From Herminiimonas sp. (lineage in GTDB: Bacteria; Pseudomonadota; Gammaproteobacteria; Burkholderiales; Burkholderiaceae), in assembly GCF_030655415.1 (NCBI RefSeq), contig NZ_JAURVN010000006.1:62001-126000 (forward strand): 64,000 nucleotides of DNA, read 5' to 3'. Shown in pieces: positions 25,880-35,235 of the stretch. Made by a program: the position numbers and the translations under genes. Numbering within the stretch: the first letter of the stretch is position 1; each line of letters opens with the position of its first letter. The notes below the pieces were generated by a model. It was not told the origin of the DNA and searched no databases. It saw only the letters and a program-made list of their open reading frames with translations.

Positions 25880-27466
25880 ATGTTCGGTTTCAAACGAAAA
25901 AATTTATCTGCGCTGGCATTGGTCGGCGCGCTTGCATGCTCGGCGACTTTGATGACGCATTCTGCGCTGGCCGCCGATCTTAAAATCGGTTTGTCCGCTG
26001 ACGTATCTTCGCTTGATCCGCATTATTTGAATATCGCGCCTAACGTCGCGTTCTCTGCGCACATCTTCGACGCACTGTTGAATGTGGATGCCAACGGCAA
26101 ACTGGTTCCTGGCCTCGCAACCTCATGGCGCGCAGTCGATGCGACGACCTGGGAATTTAAATTGCGACGCGGCGTGAAATTTCATGACGGTTCTGACTTC
26201 ACTGCGGAAGATGTGATCTTTTCGCTGGATAGACCAGCCAAGCTGACGAACAGCCCAGGCCCATTCACTGCATATACAAAACAGATCGTCGCCAAGAAAA
26301 TTGTCGATCCCTACACAGTGCGCCTGACGACGGCTGCACCTTACGGTCCGTTGACCTTGGATATGAGCGCAGTGTTCATTGTCTCGAAAAAAGCAGCAGA
26401 GAAAGCTACAACCGACGATTTCAACAGCGGCAAGGCTTTGATAGGAACCGGCCCGTATAAATTTATCAGCTTCAAACGCGGCGACCGGATTGAAGTCGCG
26501 CGCAACGATAGCTACTGGGGCGGCAAATCAGATTGGAATAAAGTCACCTTCCGCATCATCACTAATTCCGCACCACGCCTCGCTGCTTTATTGTCGGGCG
26601 ACGTTGATGCGATTGAAGGCGTGCCGACTGCCGATTTATCGCGCCTGAAGAACAATGCGAAATTCAGCTTCGCGCAGAAAATATCCTGGCGCACGATTTT
26701 CTGGGAGCTCGATCAATCGCCGCGTCCTTCACGTTACGTGACTGACAAAGCCGGCAAACCATTGCCCAAGAATCCGCTTGCCGACGTGCGCGTGCGCCAG
26801 GCTATTTCAAAAGCGATTAACCGTCAGGCTTTGGTCGAGCGCACGATGGAAGGCCTGGCAGTGCCGGCATCAAATATCGTTTCACCCGGCATCTTTGGCT
26901 ATAACGACGCATTGAAAGTCGAAGCCTACGATCCGGAAGGCGCGAAGAAATTGCTGGCGGATGCCGGATATCCGAACGGCTTTGCACTGACCATACACGG
27001 CCCGAACGATCGCTATATCAATGACGAACAAGTGGTGCAGACGGTTGCGCAATTTCTGAATCGCATCGGCATTCAGACCAAGGTCGAGACGCTGCCGCTG
27101 TCAGTCTATTTCGCCAAGGCACGTGCTGGCGAATTCAGTGTGTCTTTATTAGGTTGGGGTACTTTGGCAGGCGATTTTGGTTTGCGTACTTTGGTCGGTA
27201 CACCGAATGCAGAAAGCGGTTGGGGTTCGTGGAACTGGGGCAAGTACAGCAATCCCGCAGTGGATAAATTGATCGTCTCGTCGTTGTCGTCAGTCGATCA
27301 AGCCAAGCGCGAAGCATTTGCGAAGGATGCAGCTTCCGTGGCGCTGAAGGATTACGCGGTGGTGCCCTTGCATCATCAATATGCGACCTGGGCGCTGCGC
27401 AAAGGCTTGAAGTACACTGCGCGTACCGATGAATTCACCTTCGCACATCAGTTCCATCCTGAATAA
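25880..27466 (+). CDS. Periplasmic substrate-binding protein of a peptide-type ABC importer
   Basis: A 528-residue family-5 solute-binding protein (DppA/OppA/NikA class). A signal peptide ends at ALA-A (about residue 31). The family signature is seen in WEFKLRRGVKFHDGSDFTAEDV, followed by GTGPYKF and the C-terminal half with DVRVRQAISKAINR. It captures an oligopeptide or related ligand and feeds the permease encoded next. The exact ligand (dipeptide, glutathione or other) is not predictable. A stem-loop separates it from the permease gene. Confidence 0.92.
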   Translation: MFGFKRKNLSALALVGALACSATLMTHSALAADLKIGLSADVSSLDPHYLNIAPNVAFSAHIFDALLNVDANGKLVPGLATSWRAVDATTWEFKLRRGVKFHDGSDFTAEDVIFSLDRPAKLTNSPGPFTAYTKQIVAKKIVDPYTVRLTTAAPYGPLTLDMSAVFIVSKKAAEKATTDDFNSGKALIGTGPYKFISFKRGDRIEVARNDSYWGGKSDWNKVTFRIITNSAPRLAALLSGDVDAIEGVPTADLSRLKNNAKFSFAQKISWRTIFWELDQSPRPSRYVTDKAGKPLPKNPLADVRVRQAISKAINRQALVERTMEGLAVPASNIVSPGIFGYNDALKVEAYDPEGAKKLLADAGYPNGFALTIHGPNDRYINDEQVVQTVAQFLNRIGIQTKVETLPLSVYFAKARAGEFSVSLLGWGTLAGDFGLRTLVGTPNAESGWGSWNWGKYSNPAVDKLIVSSLSSVDQAKREAFAKDAASVALKDYAVVPLHHQYATWALRKGLKYTARTDEFTFAHQFHPE

Positions 27467-27470
27467 ATCC

Positions 27471-27507
27471 CGCGCGCAATTGCATTTGCCGGAGGTTCGT
27501 GCGCGCG
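27471..27507 (+). other. GC-rich stem-loop between binding-protein and permease genes
   Basis: Arms CGCGCGCA (27471-27478) and TGCGCGCG (27500-27507) pair perfectly around a 21-nt loop. There is no T-run. Such stems often protect the upstream message and keep the binding protein more abundant than the membrane subunits. Confidence 0.6.
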
Positions 27508-27541
27508 CCTTTAACTTCGTATTAGCGAGCGTGGACTGATC

Positions 27542-28519
27542 ATGCTCGACTTCATTCTGCGCCGCCTGGCTCAAAGTATACTGGTGCTGGCCGTGATGTC
27601 TCTGCTGGTATTTGTCGGCGTGTACGCGATCGGCAATCCTATTGATATGCTGATCAGTCCGGATGCCGATCAGCTGGAACGCGCACGCACGATTGCCGCG
27701 TTTGGTCTCGACAAACCGTTGTGGCAGCAATATTTCATTTTTATTCAGCAAGCATTGAGCGGCGATCTCGGCCGCTCGTTTTCATTCGGCACGCCCGCAT
27801 TGGCGCTGATTCTTGAACGTCTCCCTGCAACTTTGGAATTGGCGATTTGCGCCATCCTCATTGCGATCGTACTCGGCATTCCACTGGGATTGTGGGCTGG
27901 CTTGCGGCCGAATAGCTGGACCGGAAAAAGCATCATGGCGGTTTCCATCCTTGGGTTTTCATTGCCGACATTCTGGGTCGGCTTGATGCTGATCATGGTG
28001 TTTGCAGTGCAGCTCGGTTGGCTGCCATCGGGCGGACGTGGCGAAACAAGCATGTTGTTCGGCGTGCCGGTCAGCTTCCTGACACTGGATGGTTTGCAGC
28101 ATTTGCTATTGCCCGCATTTAATCTCGCGCTGTTTAATATCGCATTGGTCATCAGACTGACGCGCGCCGGCGCGCAAGAAGCGCTGTTGCAGGACTACGT
28201 AAAATTTGCGCGCGCCAAGGGTTTGTCGAACAGCCGCATCATCGGCGTGCACGTGCTGAAAAATATCTTGATTCCGATCGTTACCGTCATCGCATTGCAG
28301 TTCGGTTCCATCATCGCGTTTGCGATCGTGACGGAATCGGTATTTGCATGGCCGGGCATGGGCAAGCTGATCATCGATTCCATCCGTGTGCTGGATAGGC
28401 CGGTGATCGTCGCTTACCTGATGTTGATTGTTGTGCTGTTCATCTTCATCAACCTGATCGTCGATGTCGTGTATTCGATGCTTGATCCGCGCGTGCGCTT
28501 GTCGGATGCGAAAGGCTGA
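27542..28519 (+). CDS. ABC importer permease, DppB type
   Basis: A 325-residue inner-membrane permease with six predicted membrane segments and the cytoplasmic EAA-like loop (RAGAQEALLQDYVKFARAKGLS) that contacts the ATPases. The N-terminal pattern (MLDFILRRLAQSILVL) is typical of DppB/OppB. It overlaps the next permease gene by one base at TGATG, so the two are translated together. Confidence 0.92.
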   Translation: MLDFILRRLAQSILVLAVMSLLVFVGVYAIGNPIDMLISPDADQLERARTIAAFGLDKPLWQQYFIFIQQALSGDLGRSFSFGTPALALILERLPATLELAICAILIAIVLGIPLGLWAGLRPNSWTGKSIMAVSILGFSLPTFWVGLMLIMVFAVQLGWLPSGGRGETSMLFGVPVSFLTLDGLQHLLLPAFNLALFNIALVIRLTRAGAQEALLQDYVKFARAKGLSNSRIIGVHVLKNILIPIVTVIALQFGSIIAFAIVTESVFAWPGMGKLIIDSIRVLDRPVIVAYLMLIVVLFIFINLIVDVVYSMLDPRVRLSDAKG

Positions 28520-29439
28520 TGATGAACACAGCAATCAAATCAGCTGAAATCAAACTCGAAGTGGAAACACCATTCAAGCGTTTCACGCGCAATTTCTTTT
28601 CCAGCAAAATTGCGCTGGCGGGATTTGTCGCATTGAGTCTGATCGTATTGGCGGCGATTTTTGCGCCGATTATCGCACCGCAGAATCCGTATGACCTGAC
28701 GCAAATCGACATCATGGATTCACGCCTCGCTCCGGGCGGACAAAATATCGATCACACGTTCACCTATTTGCTCGGCACCGATGAGCAAGGGCGCGACATG
28801 CTGTCGGCGATTTTGTATGGCGTGCGGATTTCCATCATTGTCGGCGTCGTGAGTACGGCGATTGCGTTGATGATCGGTTTAACGCTGGGATTGTTCGCCG
28901 GTTATTTCGGCGGTCGCGTTGAAGGCTTCATCATGCGGGTGGCAGATATTCAATTGTCTTTTCCACCGATCTTGGTCGCGTTGATTTTGCTGGCATTGAT
29001 GGGGCCAGGCACCAGCAAAATCGTCATCGCATTGGTAGCGGTGCAGTGGGCGTATTACGCGCGCACGGCGCGCAGCGCGGCGCTGGTCGAACGCAAAAAA
29101 GAATATATAGAAGCTGCGAGCGGACTCGGCCTGTCGCCATTGCGCATTGTGTTCCGCCATCTGTTACCGAACTGCCTGCCACCGCTCATCGTCATCGCAG
29201 CCTTGCAAGTGGCGTCAGCAATTTCGCTGGAGGCGACCTTGTCATTTCTTGGTTTGGGCTTGCCGGTCACCGAACCGTCGCTAGGCTTGCTGATCGCTAA
29301 CGGCTTCGACTACATGATGTCCGGCAAATACTGGATCAGCGTTTTCCCCGGCATCGCCTTGCTGGTCACAGTGGTGTCTATCAACTTGGTCGCCGATCAA
29401 TTGCGCGACGTATTGAATCCCCGCCTGCAGACGCAATGA
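28519..29439 (+). CDS. ABC importer permease, DppC type
   Basis: A 306-residue second permease with the family's N-terminal membrane anchor, DEQGRDMLSAILYGVRISI segment and EAA-like loop (AALVERKKEYIEAASGLGLS). It pairs with the DppB-type permease to form the channel. Its start overlaps the previous stop by one base, and its own stop overlaps the next start by four. Confidence 0.92.
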   Translation: MMNTAIKSAEIKLEVETPFKRFTRNFFSSKIALAGFVALSLIVLAAIFAPIIAPQNPYDLTQIDIMDSRLAPGGQNIDHTFTYLLGTDEQGRDMLSAILYGVRISIIVGVVSTAIALMIGLTLGLFAGYFGGRVEGFIMRVADIQLSFPPILVALILLALMGPGTSKIVIALVAVQWAYYARTARSAALVERKKEYIEAASGLGLSPLRIVFRHLLPNCLPPLIVIAALQVASAISLEATLSFLGLGLPVTEPSLGLLIANGFDYMMSGKYWISVFPGIALLVTVVSINLVADQLRDVLNPRLQTQ

Positions 29440-30446
29440 CCATGACGAACACTACGCCAACCCTCAGCGTGCAAAACCTGCAGATGCATTTTTCTGCGCG
29501 CGACGGCATTGTGAAAGCGGTAGAAGACGTGTCGTTCTCGGTTGCGCCCGGCCAGATCATGGGCCTGGTTGGCGAATCCGGTTCAGGCAAATCGATGACG
29601 GCGTATTCGATCATGGGCTTGATCGATGCGCCAGGAAAAATCGTAGGCGGAAAAATTCTGCTGAAAGATCAGGACTTGCGCGCGTTGCCACCGCAAGCGA
29701 TGCGTCGCATACGCGGCAATCGCATCGCGATGATTTTTCAAGATCCGATGATTACGCTTAATCCTGTGCTGCGCATCGATACGCAAATGATAGAAGCCGT
29801 GCTGGCGCATCAGAAGGTTAGCAAAGCGACCGCACGTGAGATGTCACGCGACGCGCTGGTGCGTGTCGGCATCGCGTCGCCGGATGAGCGGCTGCTTGCG
29901 TATCCGCATCAATTCTCGGGCGGAATGCGACAACGCGTGGCGATCGCGATTGCCTTGTTGAATAAACCGGACTTGATCATTTGCGATGAGCCGACGACCG
30001 CGCTCGATGTCACGATACAAGGCCAGATTTTGTACGAGATGCAAAAGCTGTGTAGAGAATCCGGCACCTCGCTGATCTGGATCACGCATGATCTATCCGT
30101 GATTGCCGGTTTGGCCGATGCAGTGTGCGTAATGTACGCCGGGAAGATTGTCGAGAGCGGTAGTGTGCAAGATGTGCTGGAGAAACCGCAGCATCCATAT
30201 ACCTATGGTTTGATCGCATCGTCGCCATCGCGCAATCTGCCCGGTCAGCCGCTACGGCAAATTGCCGGCATGACGCCATCATTGCTGAATCTGCCGTCCG
30301 GTTGCGCTTTCCGCACCCGCTGCGAACGCGCAACGTCGGTGTGCGAGAACACGCCGCCTTTGACGACTGATGGCGCGCGCACCTTGCGCTGTTTTCATCC
30401 CATCCCGGAAGCAGCAAGTTTGACGCTAGAGGCAAAACATGACTGA
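29436..30446 (+). CDS. ABC importer ATPase, DppD type
   Basis: A 336-residue ATPase with Walker A GESGSGKS, signature FSGGMRQR and Walker B LIICDEPTTALD. The C-terminal oligopeptide-transporter domain has the cysteine cluster CAFRTRCERATSVC, which binds an iron-sulfur cluster in characterised relatives. It overlaps both neighbours, by four and eight bases. Confidence 0.93.
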   Translation: MTMTNTTPTLSVQNLQMHFSARDGIVKAVEDVSFSVAPGQIMGLVGESGSGKSMTAYSIMGLIDAPGKIVGGKILLKDQDLRALPPQAMRRIRGNRIAMIFQDPMITLNPVLRIDTQMIEAVLAHQKVSKATAREMSRDALVRVGIASPDERLLAYPHQFSGGMRQRVAIAIALLNKPDLIICDEPTTALDVTIQGQILYEMQKLCRESGTSLIWITHDLSVIAGLADAVCVMYAGKIVESGSVQDVLEKPQHPYTYGLIASSPSRNLPGQPLRQIAGMTPSLLNLPSGCAFRTRCERATSVCENTPPLTTDGARTLRCFHPIPEAASLTLEAKHD

Positions 30447-31458
30447 ACCACTTCAGCATTTTCAGCCCCTGCTTGAATTGCGCGACGTCAGCAAGCGCTT
30501 CGCTAAACCTTTGGATGCGGTTTCCAAAGTGGCAAACATCTTTGGCGCAAAGAAGGCAGCAGAAGTGGTGCATGCCGTCGATCAGGTTTCGCTGACGATT
30601 CATTCCGGCGAAGTCGTCGGTCTGGTTGGTGAATCAGGTTGCGGTAAATCGACCTTAGGTCGAATGGCAGTCGGCTTGCATACCTTGTCATCCGGCACGC
30701 GCTTGTGGAAAGGCGAGGATCTCGCCGCCGTCAGCGTTGCGCAAAGACGCAAGCAACAACTCGCGATGCAAATGATTTTTCAGGATCCGTATGCATCGCT
30801 CAATCCGCGCATGCGCATACAGGATATTGTCGGCGAAGCGCCAGTTGCGCACGGCATGATTCCGGCCGCACAGCAAAAGGAATACGTAGCGCAGCTTTTA
30901 CAAAAAGTGAATCTCGATCCGGCTCTGGCGCGTCGCTTCCCGCATCAATTCTCTGGCGGTCAACGTGCGCGCATCGGCATCGCACGCGCCTTGGCAGTCA
31001 ATCCAGAATTGTTGGTGTGTGATGAAGCGGTCGCCGCGCTCGATGTATCGATACAGGCGCAAGTGTTGAATCTGTTCATCAAGCTGCGCGATGAACTGAA
31101 CCTGACGTATCTATTCATCAGTCACGATCTTGGCGTGGTGCGCCACGTATCCGATCGCGTCGTCATTATGTATCTCGGACGTATTGTCGAGTCTTCGCCG
31201 ACGGCAGAATTATTTGCGCGGCCTAATCATCCGTACACGATTGCCTTGCTGGCATCGGCACCAAAACTGGAAGTGAAGAAAATTGATTTTTATGCAGTAA
31301 AGGGAGAAATTCCATCACCGATGCATCCGCCATCGGGTTGCCATTTTCACCCGCGCTGTGAGCACGCGATGCCGCGCTGCAGTGTCGAGCAACCGCTATT
31401 GAAAGAACTCGCGCCCAGCCATTTCTCAGCCTGTCATTTGAATGACAGCATCGCTTAA
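30439..31458 (+). CDS. ABC importer ATPase, DppF type
   Basis: A 339-residue second ATPase: Walker A GESGCGKST, signature FSGGQRAR, Walker B LLVCDEAVAALD and the C-terminal cysteine cluster CHFHPRCEHAMPRC. The Walker B run reads DEAVAALD where DEPVSALD is more usual; the catalytic glutamate is kept. It completes a five-gene importer operon and is convergent with the DUF418 gene only 12 bp away. Confidence 0.93.
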   Translation: MTEPLQHFQPLLELRDVSKRFAKPLDAVSKVANIFGAKKAAEVVHAVDQVSLTIHSGEVVGLVGESGCGKSTLGRMAVGLHTLSSGTRLWKGEDLAAVSVAQRRKQQLAMQMIFQDPYASLNPRMRIQDIVGEAPVAHGMIPAAQQKEYVAQLLQKVNLDPALARRFPHQFSGGQRARIGIARALAVNPELLVCDEAVAALDVSIQAQVLNLFIKLRDELNLTYLFISHDLGVVRHVSDRVVIMYLGRIVESSPTAELFARPNHPYTIALLASAPKLEVKKIDFYAVKGEIPSPMHPPSGCHFHPRCEHAMPRCSVEQPLLKELAPSHFSACHLNDSIA

Positions 31459-31470
31459 AGCACTTGGATT

Positions 31471-32691
31471 TTATTCGGCGCTGACTATCCCTTTGTTGAC
31501 ATAGCGTCGCCACAACATTTCAATCGGACCTTGCGCATGACGCGCCAGCCACCAACGACTCCAGAATAATTGCAGCAGCATGATCGCGAATGCAATCGCC
31601 AGCCATCCAGCCGGCGTCCATGTCGCACCGAGTCCAAAGCCGAAGCCTTGTATCAAGATCGAGCACAGCAAGGACTGTGAAAGGTAATGCGTCAAGGCCA
31701 TCTTGCCGACAGGCGCCATCCAGTTATCCAGCCAACGTCCAATGCTTTCTTCAGCTAGTAAGATGGTGGCGACATACGCCGCTGCCAGACAGGTACCGCC
31801 TACCGGCAGCCACGCATACAGCAGGAAAGAATAAACCGATGGATGCAAAGGATCGATTGCTTCGACCACCACCATCGTGGCCCATGCGAGATTGAAGGGA
31901 ATGCCAATCGCAAAACCTATCCATTGCACTCTGCGCCAGAATTTTATGTGTCGTACTGGCTGCGTTAACCAGCCGAGTCGCACTGACAGTACGCCTAATA
32001 AAAATAGCACTGCGATATGCGGCAAGATGAATATCGATTGCGTCGTGACGGACAGATAGTCGCCTACGCGTTGTATCCCTATGCTCAGCAGATTGCCTTC
32101 TGTATAAACCACGCGTCCGGCTTCCACCGCAGCGACGGTATTAATCGCTTGATCCTGCAAGGCAGCAGGGCTGACCATTTGCAAGCCGAGAAAAAAATTT
32201 CCCAGCAACAGCGCAAAGAAAATGACGAGCCAGACGCGCAGCCTAGTGCGCACTTTACGCAAGCGCGCGCCGGTCAATCCAGCCAGTATAAAGAATCCCG
32301 CAATCGCATACACCGTCAAGATGTCGCCGAACCAGATTGCCGTGCCGTGCACCACGCCGCAAGCCAGCAACCATTTCAGACGACGTCGATACAAACGTTC
32401 AGCATCGCTCCAGCGACCAAGCTTTTGTTTAAGTGAACGCGTCACCATCACAAAGCCCGCCCCAAACAAAAATGCAAAGATAGGATAAAACTTTTGCTCG
32501 GCAAAGAATGCGGTGAACGCGATAGACAGCACATCGAAAATCGATGCGGTCGCCGGCAACACGCCGTAGCGCAAACTCTCAAAGCCCCAGATGAAAGACC
32601 ATACGTTCACTAGCAGAATGCCGAACACGGCAATCCCGCGCAGAGCGTCGATGCGGGCTAAGCGTGAAGTTTGATTTGAAAGAACTGTCAT
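31471..32691 (-). CDS. DUF418-domain membrane protein (YeiB-like)
   Basis: A 406-residue inner-membrane protein with about ten membrane segments. The N-terminal LARIDALRGIAVFGILLVNV signature and the C-terminal DUF418 block (GKMALTHYLSQSLLCSILI) define the YeiB family, whose function is not known. It is monocistronic; a short palindrome lies 34-51 bp upstream of its start. Confidence 0.85.
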   Translation of the reverse strand: MTVLSNQTSRLARIDALRGIAVFGILLVNVWSFIWGFESLRYGVLPATASIFDVLSIAFTAFFAEQKFYPIFAFLFGAGFVMVTRSLKQKLGRWSDAERLYRRRLKWLLACGVVHGTAIWFGDILTVYAIAGFFILAGLTGARLRKVRTRLRVWLVIFFALLLGNFFLGLQMVSPAALQDQAINTVAAVEAGRVVYTEGNLLSIGIQRVGDYLSVTTQSIFILPHIAVLFLLGVLSVRLGWLTQPVRHIKFWRRVQWIGFAIGIPFNLAWATMVVVEAIDPLHPSVYSFLLYAWLPVGGTCLAAAYVATILLAEESIGRWLDNWMAPVGKMALTHYLSQSLLCSILIQGFGFGLGATWTPAGWLAIAFAIMLLQLFWSRWWLARHAQGPIEMLWRRYVNKGIVSAE

Positions 32692-32724
32692 TGAATCTTG
32701 ATTGAAAGCGACCTGAGTTGGCGT

Positions 32725-32742
32725 CTTGAAAACAGTTTCAAG
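32725..32742. promoter_or_regulatory. Palindrome upstream of the DUF418 gene
   Basis: CTTGAAA-ACAG-TTTCAAG has perfect 7-bp arms and no T-run; possible operator or leader hairpin. Confidence 0.35.
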
Positions 32743-32751
32743 ATCACGCCG

Positions 32752-32787
32752 TAAATAAAACAGACCGCAGCCTTGTACGGCCTGTTC
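32752..32787 (-). terminator. Terminator of the YihY gene
   Basis: On the minus strand AACAGGCCG pairs with CGGTCTGTT (one G-U pair), followed by TTATTTA, just after the YihY stop codon. Confidence 0.65.
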
Positions 32788-32799
32788 AAGATGAAGAAA

Positions 32800-33720
32800 T
32801 TATTCGGTGATGACAGCCTGTGTTGCAGTAGCGGTTGCAGTTGAAGTAGCCGCCGTTTTTTCCTTGATGCGTTCCAGACGTCTTTGCGAAAAGACCCAGG
32901 TAAATTCAGCCCCCAGCAAAAAAATCTGCGCAGAATAATAAATCCACGCCAACAAGATCACCAGCGAACCGGCGGCGCCGAAGCCGGACGCCATATTCGT
33001 GCCGCCCAAATACAGACCGATCAAAAATTTACCCAGCGTGAACAAGATGGCTGTCACTGCCGCGCCCACCCACACATCGCGCCACGGTATCGATGCACGC
33101 GGCATGAACTTGTAAATCATGGCGAACAAACCAGTGACGACCGCAAACGATACCGCCAAATTCAAAATCTCCAGCACGATGCCCCAGTTGCCGAGGATGC
33201 TGCCCCACCATTTGCCGAGTGCTGCCAGCGCCGCGCTTAACACCAGCGAGATCAATAGCATGAAGCCGAGTCCCATCACCATGCCGAAAGACAGCAGACG
33301 TTTGCGCGCCATTTTCCACAGGCCGCCACGTTTGGTTTCTGGCGGCACTTTCCAGATGCGGTCCAGCGCGCTTTGCAATTCACCGAACACCGCGGTCGCA
33401 CCTATCATCAACGTCAATGTGCCTAGCGTCGCAGCGACGATGCCTTTACCCGGCTCGCTGACGGATTTCAACAAGCCTTCAATCGCAGCCGCGCCGGTAT
33501 CACCGACCAGATCGCGCAACTGCTGGATGATTTCTCCTTGCGCCGTGTTTTGCCCAAAGAAAAAACCGGCAATCGCAATCACGATAATCAACATCGGCGC
33601 CAGCGAAAAGATCGTGTAATAAGCCAAGGCCGCACCCATGCTGGGCGCAAAATCATCGACCCAGGCCGTGACGGCTTGCTTGGTGATAAGCCATGCTTCG
33701 TTTAAATGGAATTGCTGCAT
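32800..33720 (-). CDS. YihY/BrkB family membrane protein
   Basis: A 306-residue inner-membrane protein with six predicted membrane segments. The N-terminal FAPSMGAALAYYTIFSLAP pattern and GGTNMASGFGAAGSLVILLAWIYY block are typical of the YihY (formerly RNase BN) family, whose function is undefined. The C-terminus is low-complexity Ala/Thr. It is not an RNase despite old annotations. Confidence 0.9.
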   Translation of the reverse strand: MQQFHLNEAWLITKQAVTAWVDDFAPSMGAALAYYTIFSLAPMLIIVIAIAGFFFGQNTAQGEIIQQLRDLVGDTGAAAIEGLLKSVSEPGKGIVAATLGTLTLMIGATAVFGELQSALDRIWKVPPETKRGGLWKMARKRLLSFGMVMGLGFMLLISLVLSAALAALGKWWGSILGNWGIVLEILNLAVSFAVVTGLFAMIYKFMPRASIPWRDVWVGAAVTAILFTLGKFLIGLYLGGTNMASGFGAAGSLVILLAWIYYSAQIFLLGAEFTWVFSQRRLERIKEKTAATSTATATATQAVITE

Positions 33721-33901
33721 TGTGACGCTCGCTTTCTGCGATATCAGGTTGTGCTCGCCTAGATTCTGCTCGGCTTAGATGGTCTTTATTTGCATGGTAT
33801 CTGTGGCGATTGTACCGATAGTCGCGGCCATGTTGCTATGCGCGTCGCTTCCGTTGGCCTGCTATGCTGACCGCTCGTTTACGTTTTGCTTAAAAACTCT
33901 C

Positions 33902-34231
33902 ATGTCGCGTCGCCACCATCATCATCATGTCTATGTCGTCGAATTGTCGCCCGACGTCATGTATGAGCCGCGCTTCAAAAAAGCCAACCCCGATTACATA
34001 CCCGGCAAACCGTGTGTGTATGTCGGCATGACCGGCCTTGATCCAGATCAGCGCTTCGATAAACACAAGGCTGGCATTCAGAGTAATAAATACGTGGAGA
34101 AGTTCGGCCTGCGTTTGCTGCCGGAACTGTATGCAGTCTATAACCCGATGCCGTATCAGGCTGCGTGCGAAATGGAAGTGGAGTTGGGGATAGGTTTGCG
34201 TGAAGCGGGATATGGGGTTTGGCAGGCTTAA
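33902..34231 (+). CDS. GIY-YIG-like small protein
   Basis: A 109-residue protein starting MSRRHHHHH, a natural histidine run. The order VYVVEL, then VYVGMTGLDPDQRFDKH, with a glutamate in ACEMEVELG, resembles a GIY-YIG nuclease core (Tyr, Tyr, Arg/His, Glu), but the match is by eye only and nuclease activity is not assured. Start 33902 is chosen because the upstream in-frame part (from 33779) is hydrophobic and unlike the family. It is convergent with nnrD. Confidence 0.6.
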   Translation: MSRRHHHHHVYVVELSPDVMYEPRFKKANPDYIPGKPCVYVGMTGLDPDQRFDKHKAGIQSNKYVEKFGLRLLPELYAVYNPMPYQAACEMEVELGIGLREAGYGVWQA

Positions 34232-34244
34232 CGTTCAATAATTT

Positions 34245-35228
34245 TCAAATTGCACGCCGCCCAAGCTTATCCATCAAGCCCGGTACTTCCCCCGCAATTT
34301 CCCGCGCCAAATAACCAAGCGAACCTACACGTTGCGCAAGTTGCTCACCAGCTTGCGCGTGCAAGACCACGCCCCAGGCAGTTGCTTGTTCTAAGGTCGC
34401 GCCACGCGCCGCCAAGCCGGCGATGATGCCGGCCAGCGTATCGCCTGAACCGGAAATCGCCAGGCCGATGTTGCCGCCTTCGTGTTGCCATGCTTCGCCA
34501 GTGGGTGATGCGATGAAGGTGATTGGACCTTTCAATGCGACGACTGCATTCCATTTTTTTGCTGTTGTGCGTGCGACAGTAAGTGGATCAGCTTGAATGC
34601 TGTCTTTGTCGTCGCCGGTCAGGTGCGCCATTTCTCCGGCGTGTGGCGTGAGGACTAGATTGGCTAGTCGCACATCTGCATTATTTTTCTGGCTAGCGTG
34701 ATCGTGCGAAGGGTCGCCTTGCATGTTGCGCACTACGCCCATCGCGCAGGCGTCGAGCACAATTTTTGTGTCTATAAATTTTGGCAGCAGCGATAGAACG
34801 AAGGCGCAGATTGCTGGTTCGTCTTGCATGCCTGGGCCTATCAATACGGCATCGACTTTGCCTATCAGCGGATCGAACAAATGTGCGGAGCCGGGCAAGA
34901 TGCCGCCGTCTTCAGTTTCTGGCAAGCCGATGACGCGGGATTCTGGCAGTGCCGATGCGACCAGTTGCGCGACGCTTGCGCCGGTGGCGACGGTCAATTT
35001 TCCCGCGCCGGCACGTAATGCTGAGGTGGCAGCGAGGATGACTGCGCCTGGCATTTCGCGTGAGCCGCCTATGACTAATACGTGGCCGCGATCTTCTTTG
35101 TCGCCATCGCCTGATGGGAATGGCAAGGGCCAGTTGCGCAGCGATTCTGCATCCAGTTTTTGAATGCGTCCGTTATCCACTTTGGAATTTTGTGGTGAGT
35201 CTTGCTGCGACGTTTGATTCGCTGTCAT
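34245..35228 (-). CDS. nnrD: ADP-dependent NAD(P)H-hydrate dehydratase
   Basis: A 327-residue ribokinase-like enzyme that repairs hydrated NADH and NADPH. Family motifs are present: HVLVIGGSREMPGAVILAA near residue 45, LTPHAGEMAHLTG in the middle and the catalytic GSGDTLAGIIAGL near residue 265. The epimerase partner domain (NnrE) is not fused and not nearby. GAGG precedes the ATG at 35228. It begins 8 bases after the histidine phosphatase gene, so they form an operon. Confidence 0.92.
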   Translation of the reverse strand: MTANQTSQQDSPQNSKVDNGRIQKLDAESLRNWPLPFPSGDGDKEDRGHVLVIGGSREMPGAVILAATSALRAGAGKLTVATGASVAQLVASALPESRVIGLPETEDGGILPGSAHLFDPLIGKVDAVLIGPGMQDEPAICAFVLSLLPKFIDTKIVLDACAMGVVRNMQGDPSHDHASQKNNADVRLANLVLTPHAGEMAHLTGDDKDSIQADPLTVARTTAKKWNAVVALKGPITFIASPTGEAWQHEGGNIGLAISGSGDTLAGIIAGLAARGATLEQATAWGVVLHAQAGEQLAQRVGSLGYLAREIAGEVPGLMDKLGRRAI

Positions 35229-35235
35229 CACTACC

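Noticed and set aside
27471..27507. Transcription terminator inside the ABC importer operon
   Set aside because: Stem is strong but has no T-run, and the downstream permease and ATPase genes are tightly overlapping with it in one operon; a message-stabilising stem is more likely.
33902..33928. Run of five histidines as an artificial tag or vector trace
   Set aside because: It is in a natural context with a continuing conserved-looking protein and no vector sequence around it.
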